Shown here: positions 8,396 to 17,100 of the stretch, in pieces
Position numbering within the stretch: position 1 is the stretch's first letter
How the letters are laid out: every line of letters starts with the position of its first letter
Assembly: GCA_002070265.1 (NCBI GenBank)
Contig: MWCX01000043.1
Span: 1 to 64,000 of the forward strand
Length of the DNA: 64,000 nt
From: Bacteroidetes bacterium ADurb.Bin174
GTDB taxonomy: Bacteria; Bacteroidota; Bacteroidia; Bacteroidales; Paludibacteraceae
Direction: 5' to 3'
Translations under genes and position numbers: made by a program
The notes under the pieces: model-generated
Seen by the model: the letters and a program-made list of their open reading frames with translations, nothing else
What the model was told of the DNA's origin: nothing
The model's database searches: none

Positions 8396-10153
8396 ATGCA
8401 AGTCATTATTGATAATAAACCCTATGAGGTTCAAGAAGGTATGACCATTTGGCAGGCATGTACGCAAGCCGGCATTAAACTTCCGTCTTTATGTTATATG
8501 AAAGATGTTTCTGCCAATGCATCCTGCGGGGTGTGTGTGGTAGAGGTGAAAGGCGCAAAATCATTGTTGCGCTCCTGCATTACTAAGGTCACCGATGGCA
8601 TGGAGATTACGACCAACAATGCCCGTATCTTGCAAGCTCGTAAGATGAATGTGGAGTTGCTGTTGGCAAATCATCCTTTAGATTGTCAAACTTGTGAGCG
8701 AAACCAACATTGTGAATTGCAGCAAATCACTTATGAGTTTGGTATTCATGAAAGGAGATTTCCGCGTACCAGACCGGAGCTGTTGAAGAGGGATTATTCA
8801 TCATTGTCGTTGATACGCGATCCTGAAAAATGCATACTTTGTGGAAGATGTGTGGCGGTATGTCGCGAAATGCAGACTGTCAGTGCGATAGATTTTTCCG
8901 GCAGGGGACAGAAAACAAAAATTTCTACCTTTATGGATTTGGGATTGGGAATGGTGAATTGTACCAATTGCGGACAGTGCGCATTGGTTTGTCCGACTGG
9001 TGCCATAGTCGAGAAAAGTCATGTCGCCCAAGTTTGGGATGCCATCCATAATCCTGAGAAAGTCGTGGTTGTACAAACTGCACCGGCTATCCGTGTGGGT
9101 ATTGGTGAGGCGATGGGTATGCCGTGGGGAAGCTTGGTAACCGGAAAAATGGTTGCGGGGTTGCGCCGTTTGGGTTTCTCAAAGGTATTTGATACTGATT
9201 TTGCGGCAGACTTAACCATCATTGAAGAAGGTAATGAATTGATACATCGCATCAAGAATAATGGAATTTTACCTATGATCACTTCCTGTTCACCGGGATG
9301 GATTAAATTCATCGAGCACTTCTTTCCTAAATCACTACCACATCTTTCAACTTGTAAATCGCCACAGCAAATGTTTGGTGCCATTGCTAAAACCTATTAT
9401 GCTGAAAAAACCGGTATTGATCCGCGCGATATAGTAGTTGTTTCGGTGATGCCTTGCACGGCTAAGAAGTACGAAGCCAAACGTCCGGAGATGGATGGAG
9501 CTTTTGATTATTGGAAAGAAAAATTGAAGCTGACAGCTGAAAATAGATTTTATGATGTGGATTATGTATTGACTACTCGTGAATTGGGGCGTATGTTCAA
9601 AGAGACAGGTATTGACTTTAAAGGACTGCCGGCAGAAGAGTTTGACAATCCACTCGGAGCCTCGACAGGTGCCGGGGTTATCTTTGGAGCTACCGGTGGC
9701 GTGATGGAAGCTGCTTTACGTACTGCTTATGAAGTATTAACAGGCAATGCTTTAGAAGATGTCAATTTAACGGCGGTAAGGGGAATGGAAGGCATACGTG
9801 AAGCCGACATTAGCATCAATGGTACGGTATTGAAAGTTGCGGTAGCCCATACCCTTAAGCATGCACGGACTTTATTGGAGCAAATCGAAAACGGCACATC
9901 GCCTTATGCTTTTATTGAGGTGATGACTTGTCCGGGAGGTTGTTTGGGAGGTGGCGGTCAGCCCATCCCCACCAATGCTGAGATCAGGATGAAACGTGCT
10001 GAATCAATATATGCGGAAGATTCTCATAAATTCATTCGCAAATCGCATGAGAATCCTGAAATCAAATACCTTTATGATCATTTCCTGAAAGAGCCGTTGG
10101 GAACATTATCCCACGACCTGTTACACACGAAGTATGTAGAGAGAAAGGTATGA
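8396..10153 (+). CDS. hydA: [FeFe] hydrogenase catalytic subunit (HydA)
   Basis: 585 residues from the ATG at 8396; a GTG at 8360 overlapping hydB is possible, but MQVIIDNKPYEVQEG is the natural start of the [2Fe-2S] ferredoxin domain. Then come the His-type [4Fe-4S] motif (CQTCERNQHCEL), two [4Fe-4S] motifs (CILCGRCVAVC, CTNCGQCALVC) and the H-cluster domain with TSCSPGW (C298, S299), MPCTAKK (C354) and VMTCPGGCLGGGGQP (C512, C516). It makes or consumes H2 in the cytoplasm together with the two upstream subunits, as a group A NAD(P)-linked, possibly electron-bifurcating enzyme. The L1 motif has Ser where the textbook form has a second Cys. Maturases HydEFG are not in the window. A small ferredoxin is encoded at 52.1 kb. 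Confidence 0.93.
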   Translation: MQVIIDNKPYEVQEGMTIWQACTQAGIKLPSLCYMKDVSANASCGVCVVEVKGAKSLLRSCITKVTDGMEITTNNARILQARKMNVELLLANHPLDCQTCERNQHCELQQITYEFGIHERRFPRTRPELLKRDYSSLSLIRDPEKCILCGRCVAVCREMQTVSAIDFSGRGQKTKISTFMDLGLGMVNCTNCGQCALVCPTGAIVEKSHVAQVWDAIHNPEKVVVVQTAPAIRVGIGEAMGMPWGSLVTGKMVAGLRRLGFSKVFDTDFAADLTIIEEGNELIHRIKNNGILPMITSCSPGWIKFIEHFFPKSLPHLSTCKSPQQMFGAIAKTYYAEKTGIDPRDIVVVSVMPCTAKKYEAKRPEMDGAFDYWKEKLKLTAENRFYDVDYVLTTRELGRMFKETGIDFKGLPAEEFDNPLGASTGAGVIFGATGGVMEAALRTAYEVLTGNALEDVNLTAVRGMEGIREADISINGTVLKVAVAHTLKHARTLLEQIENGTSPYAFIEVMTCPGGCLGGGGQPIPTNAEIRMKRAESIYAEDSHKFIRKSHENPEIKYLYDHFLKEPLGTLSHDLLHTKYVERKV

Positions 10154-10188
10154 GTTTTACAATGTTATAATTTTACTGCCAACTTTAA

Positions 10189-10272
10189 GGGGCTGTCTCA
10201 AAACAAATATTTAATTAAGATAAAGTAAGATGTCTCATAAGTGCCTAAATGCAAGGTACTTATGAGACATCG
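10189..10272. repeat. Dispersed element, internally deleted copy (copy A); may also terminate hydA
   Basis: Starts with GGGGCTGTCTCAAAA, then AAATATTTAA..., and ends in a 17-bp stem with one mismatch (10229-10245 with 10255-10271). The last ~60 bp match the element at 36.66-36.81 kb with everything between two GGCAC-like boxes removed, so this is a deletion derivative. The hairpin lies 75 bp after the hydA stop and could act as a transcription stop. Confidence 0.7.
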
Positions 10273-10329
10273 TTAAAGCATTTTATTTGGTTGAAGCGTC
10301 GTAATGTATAAATCTTGAAAGTACTCCCT

Positions 10330-11442
10330 ATGCGTTTTTTGTTTTTTGTCTCTGTAATCTCAGTACTTTTTCTACTGGTTGGTTACACTACTTGGCGTGG
10401 TGTCCAATTCTTAGCAGTTTTTGGTAATTATCAATACATTTTTGCTGCTCTTGCAGGCATATTGTTTTTAACCTTATTGCTTAATTTCTTAGTCGGAGAG
10501 TTACTTCCATTATCTTTGGCACAGCTACTGAGCTTTTTGGGATACAGTTATTTTATCTTTATAGTATATTTGTTTTTTGCTTTCTTACTGGTTGATATTG
10601 TGTTGTTGGTGAATAAGATGATTTATTTTATTCCACATGTTTCACTCTTTAAAGCAGTTGCTTTTGGTGTTGTCATAGCAGGTGTTTTCATTGCTATGGG
10701 GATAGGGAATTATCATTTTAACCATCCCAAAATTGTTCAGTTAAAAATTGAGGCTAATAAACCCAAACAACAGAAAAGTATAAAAATAGTTGCTGTCAGT
10801 GATTTGCATTTGGGTTTTTCTAATGGAAAAAAATATGCTCAAAAATACGTGGAGCTTATCAACGAGCAAGAGCCGGACTTGGTTCTTATTGCTGGTGACA
10901 TGGTAGATCGAACTGTCAAATCTTTGCTTCAACAAAGTATTCAAGAAGATTTAAAAATGATACAATCTAAAGATGGTGTGTATGCCGTTTTAGGTAATCA
11001 TGAATATTTTGGGGAGGGTATAGAACAGGTACAGCAGTTTTTTGAGATATCCAGTATTCATTTGTTGAAAGATGAAAATATCCCGATTCAGGAAGACTTT
11101 TATATAATAGGGCGTGATGACAGAATCAATCATAACCGGGCATCTTTGGCTGATTTAATGGAACCCTTAGACCGGACAAAGCCCGTTATTTTATTGGATC
11201 ACCAACCTTACAATTTGGAAGAAACAATAAATTGTCAAATAGATTTGCAGCTTTCCGGTCATACCCATAACGGTCAATTTTTCCCCATAAATTGGTTTGT
11301 AAAAAAGATGTATGAAAATAGCTACGGATATCTAAAAAAGAATAACACTCATATTTACGTAACTTCCGGTTTGGGCATCTGGGGACCACAGTATCGCATT
11401 GGAACCCAAAGCGAATTGGTAGTGATTGAGTTTGGATATTAA
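10330..11442 (+). CDS. Membrane-anchored metallophosphoesterase (YaeI/calcineurin-like)
   Basis: 370 residues from the ATG at 10330 (a TTG lies 15 bp upstream). The first ~135 residues contain four hydrophobic segments. Then comes a cytoplasmic or peripheral phosphoesterase domain with all metal-binding blocks: SDLHLG, AGDMVDR, GNHEYF, LDHQP and SGHTHNGQ. This architecture matches the family related to E. coli YaeI, which acts on membrane-associated phosphodiesters or pyrophosphates such as UDP-diacylglucosamine. The precise substrate here is not known. It stands alone, with a terminator 58 bp after the stop. Confidence 0.85.
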   Translation: MRFLFFVSVISVLFLLVGYTTWRGVQFLAVFGNYQYIFAALAGILFLTLLLNFLVGELLPLSLAQLLSFLGYSYFIFIVYLFFAFLLVDIVLLVNKMIYFIPHVSLFKAVAFGVVIAGVFIAMGIGNYHFNHPKIVQLKIEANKPKQQKSIKIVAVSDLHLGFSNGKKYAQKYVELINEQEPDLVLIAGDMVDRTVKSLLQQSIQEDLKMIQSKDGVYAVLGNHEYFGEGIEQVQQFFEISSIHLLKDENIPIQEDFYIIGRDDRINHNRASLADLMEPLDRTKPVILLDHQPYNLEETINCQIDLQLSGHTHNGQFFPINWFVKKMYENSYGYLKKNNTHIYVTSGLGIWGPQYRIGTQSELVVIEFGY

Positions 11443-11499
11443 ATTTTTAATGTTGGTAGTGATGGTGTTTGCCATCATCACAGGCATTCAAATATGGTA

Positions 11500-11536
11500 A
11501 AATGCCTTGAGAGCTTGCTACTCAAGGCATTTTTTT
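11500..11536 (+). terminator. Rho-independent terminator after the metallophosphoesterase
   Basis: 12-bp perfect stem (11500-11511 with 11521-11532), loop AGCTTGCTA, T-run after. A smaller TGATGG/CCATCA hairpin precedes it near 11460-11477. Confidence 0.88.
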
Positions 11537-11732
11537 AAAAAAAGTAAACAAATCAGATATTAATTTGTATGTGATTTTTATGCAACAATCTTTTGAAACG
11601 AGATTGTAAGTTTGAGTATTAGATTAGAATTTTGTTTTGAAACTCATTTTAAGACACTTTAAATTGAAACGCAAAAAAACTTGTTTTGCTTACCGATACA
11701 AAGGTATAGCTAATACTTTAATCATTTTCTTA

Positions 11733-11765
11733 TAAAGTTCTACTAAAGTTCTACCAAAGTTCTAA
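11733..11765. promoter_or_regulatory. Three 11-bp direct repeats upstream of the response regulator
   Basis: TAAAGTTCTAC, TAAAGTTCTAC, CAAAGTTCTAA lie head to tail at 11733-11743, 11744-11754 and 11755-11765. An 11-bp period is what OmpR/PhoB-type regulators bind. The next gene, 166 bp downstream, encodes such a regulator, so autoregulation is plausible. The rest of 11537-11930 is AT-rich without recognisable features. Confidence 0.55.
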
Positions 11766-11930
11766 CAAGAAAGCTAAAAATTCATAAAGGATTTACCAAG
11801 ATTCTCTCCCATGTGAAAAAATGTATAATTTTACCGTTCGTTATAAGTTAGTTTAACTTTTAAATCTTGATCACATTCCTAAACTCAAAGTTTCAGATGA
11901 GTTTGCATCAGGAAGACTACTGATAAAAGT

Positions 11931-12617
11931 ATGAAAAAGGTTCTAATGGTTGAAGATGATGTCTGTTTGGGTACTACTGTTGCCAGTATGTTGGAAATGA
12001 ATAAGTTGACCGTTCATTACTTGGAAGGGAGTACTCATGTAATTGATGTCTTTTCACAATTTAATCCGGATGTTGTTTTAATGGACGTGATGTTGCCCGG
12101 CGATCGGACAGGATTTGAGATTGTCGAGGAAATCAGGCAGATAGATAGCTTGGTCCCGGTTCTTTTTATTACATCTTTGAATTGTAAAGAGACTTTGAAT
12201 CGGGCTTTTAGTTATAGTAATGCAGATTATCTGAATAAGCCATTTAAAATTCAAGAGGTTTTACTGAGAATCAACAATCTGTTAATCAAACAATATAAAT
12301 ATAATTTGATTGAGCATTGTTTTAAATTGGGTGATATCTGTTATTATCCGGATGAGCAATTGCTGACTTACCAATCTGAAACAGTGCGCATTAATAAATG
12401 TCAGGCTTCCGTCCTTGAGGTGTTGTGCAATCATATGAGTTCTTTTGTCAGCAGAGAATTGATTGTACAAGAAGTATGGCAAACCGATGATTGCAAATTG
12501 AAAGAAAATTCGTTGAACAATGTTCTCTGTGCATTGAGAAAATTACTGTCCGGTGACCCCAGAATTGAAATAACCAGTGTTATCAGACTTGGTGTCAGAC
12601 TCAAGATTTCTGAATAA
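11931..12617 (+). CDS. OmpR/PhoB-family response regulator (orphan)
   Basis: 228 residues. The receiver domain (1-~120) has the acidic pair VEDD, phospho-acceptor Asp in VVLMDVMLPGD (about residue 52), Thr/Ser in FITS and Lys in LNKPF. The C-terminal ~95 residues are a winged helix (SFVSRELIVQEVWQ, SLNNVLCALRKLL, the wing at ITSVIRLGVRL). It is a DNA-binding transcription regulator controlled by phosphorylation. No histidine kinase is adjacent. Three 11-bp direct repeats upstream may be its own operator. Target genes are unknown. Confidence 0.9.
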   Translation: MKKVLMVEDDVCLGTTVASMLEMNKLTVHYLEGSTHVIDVFSQFNPDVVLMDVMLPGDRTGFEIVEEIRQIDSLVPVLFITSLNCKETLNRAFSYSNADYLNKPFKIQEVLLRINNLLIKQYKYNLIEHCFKLGDICYYPDEQLLTYQSETVRINKCQASVLEVLCNHMSSFVSRELIVQEVWQTDDCKLKENSLNNVLCALRKLLSGDPRIEITSVIRLGVRLKISE

Positions 12618-12621
12618 TCTA

Positions 12622-12732
12622 TCATTTCTCTCTTTCCCAGGGCCAGGCCATGACACCGCCTTCCATCAATTTAACATTTTTATAGCCGTTGGTTTGCAGA
12701 ATCAATGCTGCTTCATAACCTCTTAACCCGCA
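12622..12732 (-). pseudogene. C-terminal remnant of a rhodanese-domain gene
   Basis: Reading the minus strand to the stop at 12622-12624 gives CGLRGYEAALILQTNGY, then KNVKLMEGGVMAWPWEREK. This is the C-terminal third of a rhodanese domain, close to the form found at the end of CoA-disulfide-reductase-like proteins (GLRGY...A..L...GYKNV..L.GG..AW). Upstream of ~12732 the frame stays open but runs into copy B of the dispersed element and loses resemblance to rhodanese; no start, substrate loop or N-terminal half is present. It therefore looks like a gene cut by the element and decayed. A short real gene is less likely. Confidence 0.7.
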
Positions 12733-12801
12733 CCACGGAACACGGAACTCGCGACCTCGAATATCGAAAGTAACGCAACAGTTGAACAATATGAGACACC
12801 G
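12733..12801. repeat. Dispersed element, right-end copy (copy B)
   Basis: Contains the heptamer core (CACGGAACACGGAACTCGCG) and the right-end block CGAATATCGAAAGTAACGCA... ending ATGAGACACCG (12758-12801). The block matches 36763-36807 and 52034-52078. It adjoins the rhodanese remnant and ends 10 bp before the nrdJ stop. Confidence 0.8.
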
Positions 12802-12810
12802 TCAACAAAT

Positions 12811-15354
12811 TTATCCACATTTTGAATGACCACAAGACTTACAAGTTAAACATCCTTCTTGATAAATCAGGGTTCTTTCTCCACAATTCGGACAAGCTTG
12901 TCCGGCTATTTGTGTTCCATCCGGAATGTATTTTTTTAGCGCTCTTTCCACACCGACTTTCCAGGTGTTGATGGACTCACTGTCTAACTCCATACTGGAA
13001 ACTAATTTTACTACCTGATCGATGGGCATGCCATAACGCAAGACACCGGAAATTAATTTGGCATAGTTCCAGAATTCTTTATCGAACTTGTGAGACAAGC
13101 CTTCTACTGTAATTTTGAAACCTCTTTTGTTGGTGAATTGGAAGTCGTAGCGTTTGTTGCCTTCTTCATCCACTACTTTGATGATTTTGCCACTGGTTAC
13201 AGCTTTGGGTAACATGATACCTTCATCATCGTCGGCAATACCGGTAAAAATTTCATAAGGACGATCATCTTTTAGACCAACAAAAGCAATCCATTTGTCG
13301 CGGTTGTTTTGGAAACGAAGGATATCGCATTCTAATTCTGTGGGACGCACTAACCGGCCTTCAACAGCAGGGAAACACACTAAATTAGGATCATCTTCCC
13401 TACCATTTTTATCTTCAACCAAAACGCCCGAGCGAGAACCGTCTCTGTAAACGGTAACACCTTTACATCCACATTTCCAGGCTTCTTCATAAAGTTTCCC
13501 TACCATTTCTTCACTCACGTCAGCAGGTAAATTGATGGTTACGGAAATGGAATGATCTACCCACTTCTGAATCCTTCCTTGCATCTGTACCTTTTTCAAC
13601 CAGTCCACATCATTAGCGGTAGCCTTATAATAGGGCGACTTGGCAACTAATTCTTCAATTTCTTCCTTAGAATAATGTTTTGTGACCGAATGTCCGTTGG
13701 CTTCCATCCAAGTAACAAATTTATGATGGAACACGGAGTATTCTTCCCAAGAGTCACCGTTTTCATCTACGAAGTCAATTCTTACATTTTTATCACTTGG
13801 ATTTACTTTTCTGCGGCGTGTATAATAGGGTAAGAATACGGGTTCTATACCGGAGGTGGTTTGAGTCATGATGCTGGTTGTACCCGTAGGTGCAATGGTC
13901 AAACAAGCAATATTCCTGCGCCCATACTTAACCATATCTTCATATAATTCCGGATCAGCCTCTTTCAAACGATTGATGAAGGGATTGTTGCTCTCTCTCT
14001 TGGCATCATAAATCTTGAAAGCTCCACGTTCTTTTGCCATATTTACTGAAGAACGGTAAGCCGCTAAAGCCAAAGCCTTATGTACTTTTTCAGAAAAATC
14101 CGTGGCTTCATCTGTGCCGTAGCGATAACCTAAAGCTGCCAGCATATCTCCCTCTCCTGTTGTGCCAACACCGGTACGGCGACCTTGCAGGGTCTTGGTC
14201 TTAATTTTTTCCCACAATTGGAATTCAGTGCTCTTGATCACATCATCTTCAGGGTCAGAATTAATTTTATCAATGATTCTTTCGATTTTCTCCATTTCCA
14301 AATCAATGATATTATCCATGATGCGCTGGGCTACTTGCACATGTTTACGGAATAATTCAAAATCGAAATAAGCTTCGGCAGTAAACGGGTTCACCACATA
14401 AGAATATAAATTGATAGCTAACAAGCGACAGCTATCATAGGGACAAAGAGGTATTTCACCGCAAGGGTTGGTAGATACGGTTTTGAAACCTAAATCCGCA
14501 TAGCAATCCGGAATAGATTCTTTGATGATAGTATCCCAAAACAGTACGCCGGGTTCGGCAGATTGCCAGGCATTGTGTATAATTTTTTTCCATAAAGCAT
14601 TGGCATCAATTTCCACTTCATGTGTAGGTTTGTCGGAATCGATGGGATATTGTTGTTTAAATGGACGATTTTCCAATGCTGCATGCATAAATTCATCGCT
14701 TATTTTTACAGAAACATTAGCTCCGGTTACTTTGCCGGATTCCATTTTGGCATCAATGAATGATTCAGCGTCGGGATGTTGAATGGACACGCTTAACATT
14801 AAAGCACCTCTTCTGCCGTCCTGTGCCACTTCACGGGTGGAGTTAGAATATCGCTCCATAAACGGAACAATCCCGGTAGAGGTCAAAGCCGAATTTTTAA
14901 CCGGAGAACCTTTCGGTCGAATGTGAGAAAGGTCGTGTCCCACACCACCACGGCGTTTCATCAATTGCACCTGCTCTTCGTCAATTTTGATAATGGCACC
15001 GTAGGAATCGGAATCTTCATCAAAACCAATCACAAAGCAATTGGAAAGAGATGCTACCTGAAAATTGTTTCCAATGCCTGTCATGGGACTTCCCTGGGGT
15101 ACGATGTACTTAAAATTGCGCATTAATTCAAATAGCTGGTCTTCCGTCATCGGATTTTCGTATTTTTTTTCAATACGAGCAATCTCACGTGCAATTCTTC
15201 TGTGCATATCGTCCGGCGTTTTTTCGAAAATATTACCAAACGAATCCTTTAAAGCATACTTGCTTATCCAAACTTTAGTTGCCAATTCATCACCCTGAAA
15301 GAAATCAAAAGTAGCCTGGCGAATTTCTTCGGGTTTGTAGGTTTTTACTTTCAC
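12811..15354 (-). CDS. nrdJ: Class II (adenosylcobalamin-dependent) ribonucleotide reductase
   Basis: 847 residues. It has the catalytic barrel with SLSNCFVIGF, GGVGHDLSHIRPKGS, the active-site loop NPCGEIPL, IAPTGTTSIM and SITINLP-like SVTINLP. A C-terminal Zn-ribbon follows (CPNCG ... CLTCKSCG), the usual thioredoxin-facing tail of this family. It reduces ribonucleotides to deoxyribonucleotides using a B12-derived radical, needing no oxygen. The N-terminus starts straight into the barrel and I see no ATP-cone. No nrdR or second RNR is nearby. No cobalamin riboswitch is recognisable upstream, but a 13-bp inverted repeat is. The gene is monocistronic. Confidence 0.95.
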   Translation of the reverse strand: MKVKTYKPEEIRQATFDFFQGDELATKVWISKYALKDSFGNIFEKTPDDMHRRIAREIARIEKKYENPMTEDQLFELMRNFKYIVPQGSPMTGIGNNFQVASLSNCFVIGFDEDSDSYGAIIKIDEEQVQLMKRRGGVGHDLSHIRPKGSPVKNSALTSTGIVPFMERYSNSTREVAQDGRRGALMLSVSIQHPDAESFIDAKMESGKVTGANVSVKISDEFMHAALENRPFKQQYPIDSDKPTHEVEIDANALWKKIIHNAWQSAEPGVLFWDTIIKESIPDCYADLGFKTVSTNPCGEIPLCPYDSCRLLAINLYSYVVNPFTAEAYFDFELFRKHVQVAQRIMDNIIDLEMEKIERIIDKINSDPEDDVIKSTEFQLWEKIKTKTLQGRRTGVGTTGEGDMLAALGYRYGTDEATDFSEKVHKALALAAYRSSVNMAKERGAFKIYDAKRESNNPFINRLKEADPELYEDMVKYGRRNIACLTIAPTGTTSIMTQTTSGIEPVFLPYYTRRRKVNPSDKNVRIDFVDENGDSWEEYSVFHHKFVTWMEANGHSVTKHYSKEEIEELVAKSPYYKATANDVDWLKKVQMQGRIQKWVDHSISVTINLPADVSEEMVGKLYEEAWKCGCKGVTVYRDGSRSGVLVEDKNGREDDPNLVCFPAVEGRLVRPTELECDILRFQNNRDKWIAFVGLKDDRPYEIFTGIADDDEGIMLPKAVTSGKIIKVVDEEGNKRYDFQFTNKRGFKITVEGLSHKFDKEFWNYAKLISGVLRYGMPIDQVVKLVSSMELDSESINTWKVGVERALKKYIPDGTQIAGQACPNCGERTLIYQEGCLTCKSCGHSKCG

Positions 15355-15395
15355 GATAAAAAATATTTATATAATGAATTAATAGTTTTTCATGA

Positions 15396-15433
15396 TTGAT
15401 TTTTTATGCTTTATAGGACACATAAAAAATCAA
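15396..15433. promoter_or_regulatory. 13-bp perfect inverted repeat in the nrdJ leader
   Basis: TTGATTTTTTATG (15396-15408) pairs with CATAAAAAATCAA (15421-15433) around a 12-nt loop, 42 bp upstream of the nrdJ start on the minus strand. No T-run follows in the minus direction, so an operator or mRNA hairpin is more likely than a terminator. The rest of 15355-15626 is AT-rich without other features. Confidence 0.5.
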
Positions 15434-15626
15434 AGCAAACGGACTACAAGATTAGTTAATTAATTTGTAATAACCAACAAAAATGTCAACTTTATTTTTT
15501 ATTTAAAATGAAAGTTTTCCAAATTAAAAATTAAATCACTGATAATTAGTAAGATAATTTTTTGTGCCTATAAAAAGTTTTCTAAAAAATAATTTTTTTA
15601 TGATATAAGGTTTTGAAAATCAAATA

Positions 15627-16736
15627 TTATTTTATAAGAGTTTGTGATGTGATTTTTCCATTAATGACATTAAAAATTTTGGCGTTGCTGTTTAATTGAG
15701 TCAACAAAGCATCTAAATTTTCACGATTGGTGTCGGTGATGAATATTTGTCCGAATAAATCTGAGGTAACCAATTTGATAATTGCTTCCACACGGATAGC
15801 ATCCAACTTGTCAAAAATATCATCCAATAAAAGAATAGGGGAACAGTTATGTATTTTTTTAAGGAAATCGAATTGAGCAAATTTTAGTGCAATCAGGTAA
15901 GTTTTATTTTGTCCTTGCGATCCCACTTTTTTAATTGGGTGATCTCCTAAGGTCATTTCCAAATCATCCTTATGAATACCTTGTGTGGAAAAACCCAATA
16001 TCAAATCTCGTTCACGGGTTTCAGACATTCTTTTCAATAAATTGCCATGTCGTTGATATTGAGAAGTATATTCCAGATTGGTTTGTTCGTTATCACCGGA
16101 AATAGTGATGTGAAAGTTTTGAAAGACCGGAATAAATTCGGTGATAAATTTGGTTCTTTCTTGAAAAATGTATTGTCCAAGCGTATTCATCTGCTCTTCA
16201 AGTACTTCAAAAATAGTGACATCAACAGGACGTTCCGATTTAAGCAGGGCATTTCGCTGTTTTAGTAAATTATTATATTGTAAAAGTTGTTGCAGATAAG
16301 TTTTATTATACTGAGAAATCACACCATCCATAAACTTACGTCGCTCGTAACTTCCTTCGGAAATCAACTGACTATCATCGGGGGAAACCATGACCAAGGG
16401 GATTAAGCCTATGTGATCGGATAATTTTTCATATTCTTTTTGTCCCCTTTTGAATTGCTTTTTCTGTCTGCGTTTCACTCCGCAATAAATTTCTTCTTCA
16501 TCACCATTCTTTTGATAATTCCCTTTAATCATAAAGAAATCCGAATCATGTTTGATGTTTTGCGAGTCAACCACATTGGTATGACTTTTACAAAAAGAAA
16601 GGTAATAAATAACATCGAGCACATTGGTTTTTCCCATGCCATTATTGCCAATCAGGCAATTAATTTTATCCGAAAACTCCAAAGATGCTTCTTCTATATT
16701 TTTATAATTGATGATATTGAGGCAATGTAAGCGCAT
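15627..16736 (-). CDS. recF: DNA replication/repair protein RecF
   Basis: 369 residues, normal length. Walker A is GNNGMGKTN near residue 30. The signature-type segment is GSQGQNKTYLIALKFAQ and Walker B is ILLLDDIFDKLD near 305. The MRLHCLNIINYKNI opening is typical of RecF. It is an SMC-like ATPase that loads RecA at gaps via RecOR in the cytoplasm. It is not next to dnaA/dnaN/gyrB, as is common in Bacteroidetes. Nearest neighbours are nrdJ downstream and a repeat element upstream. Confidence 0.95.
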   Translation of the reverse strand: MRLHCLNIINYKNIEEASLEFSDKINCLIGNNGMGKTNVLDVIYYLSFCKSHTNVVDSQNIKHDSDFFMIKGNYQKNGDEEEIYCGVKRRQKKQFKRGQKEYEKLSDHIGLIPLVMVSPDDSQLISEGSYERRKFMDGVISQYNKTYLQQLLQYNNLLKQRNALLKSERPVDVTIFEVLEEQMNTLGQYIFQERTKFITEFIPVFQNFHITISGDNEQTNLEYTSQYQRHGNLLKRMSETRERDLILGFSTQGIHKDDLEMTLGDHPIKKVGSQGQNKTYLIALKFAQFDFLKKIHNCSPILLLDDIFDKLDAIRVEAIIKLVTSDLFGQIFITDTNRENLDALLTQLNSNAKIFNVINGKITSQTLIK

Positions 16737-16863
16737 AGTAGATATAATTTACAGATGTTATTTTCTTGTTTTCTTGTTATAAATGATAAATATTTATCTC
16801 AATAGCAAAGGTATTAAATTGATGTGGGGTGGCAAAGTAGGATGAATATTAATTTGAGATAAA

Positions 16864-16973
16864 GAGGCTGTCTCAAAACCAATATTCAACTAAAAACAGC
16901 AAAGGATAAAGGTCAATTTGCACCCTGCAATACCTTGTACCCCGCACCCCGTAACACGTACCTCGCGACCTCG
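16864..16973. repeat. Dispersed element, left-end copy (copy C)
   Basis: Begins GAGGCTGTCTCAAAACC, continues ATTCAACTAAAAACAGCAAA, then GGTCAATTTGCACCCTGCAA and a heptamer core with CCCGCACCCCGTAACACG and CTCGCGACCTCG. It matches the left ~110 bp of the complete copy at 51.9-52.1 kb and lacks the right end. It lies between recF and the GH13 gene. Confidence 0.8.
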
Positions 16974-17021
16974 CCTTTATAAAATTCACCCTATTAATAC
17001 TGTTAAAATCATTGATAATAC

Positions 17022-17029
17022 TATCTTTG
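17022..17029 (+). promoter_or_regulatory. -7 element of the GH13 gene
   Basis: TATCTTTG matches TAnnTTTG. It argues that translation begins at 17086 or 17101, not at an in-frame TTG at 16918 inside the repeat. Confidence 0.55.
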
Positions 17030-17100
17030 TAAATGTTTTAATAATTTTTTGGAATTATAAAATCAATCAAACATCAAATCATCAAATGGTAAATGAACAT

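Noticed and set aside
15355-15626. Cobalamin riboswitch upstream of nrdJ
   Set aside because: The region is very AT-rich and lacks a recognisable B12-box or multi-helix structure; only a simple inverted repeat is present.
16918-17100. N-terminal extension of the GH13 enzyme
   Set aside because: It runs through repeat copy C, and a -7 promoter element lies inside it at 17022-17029.
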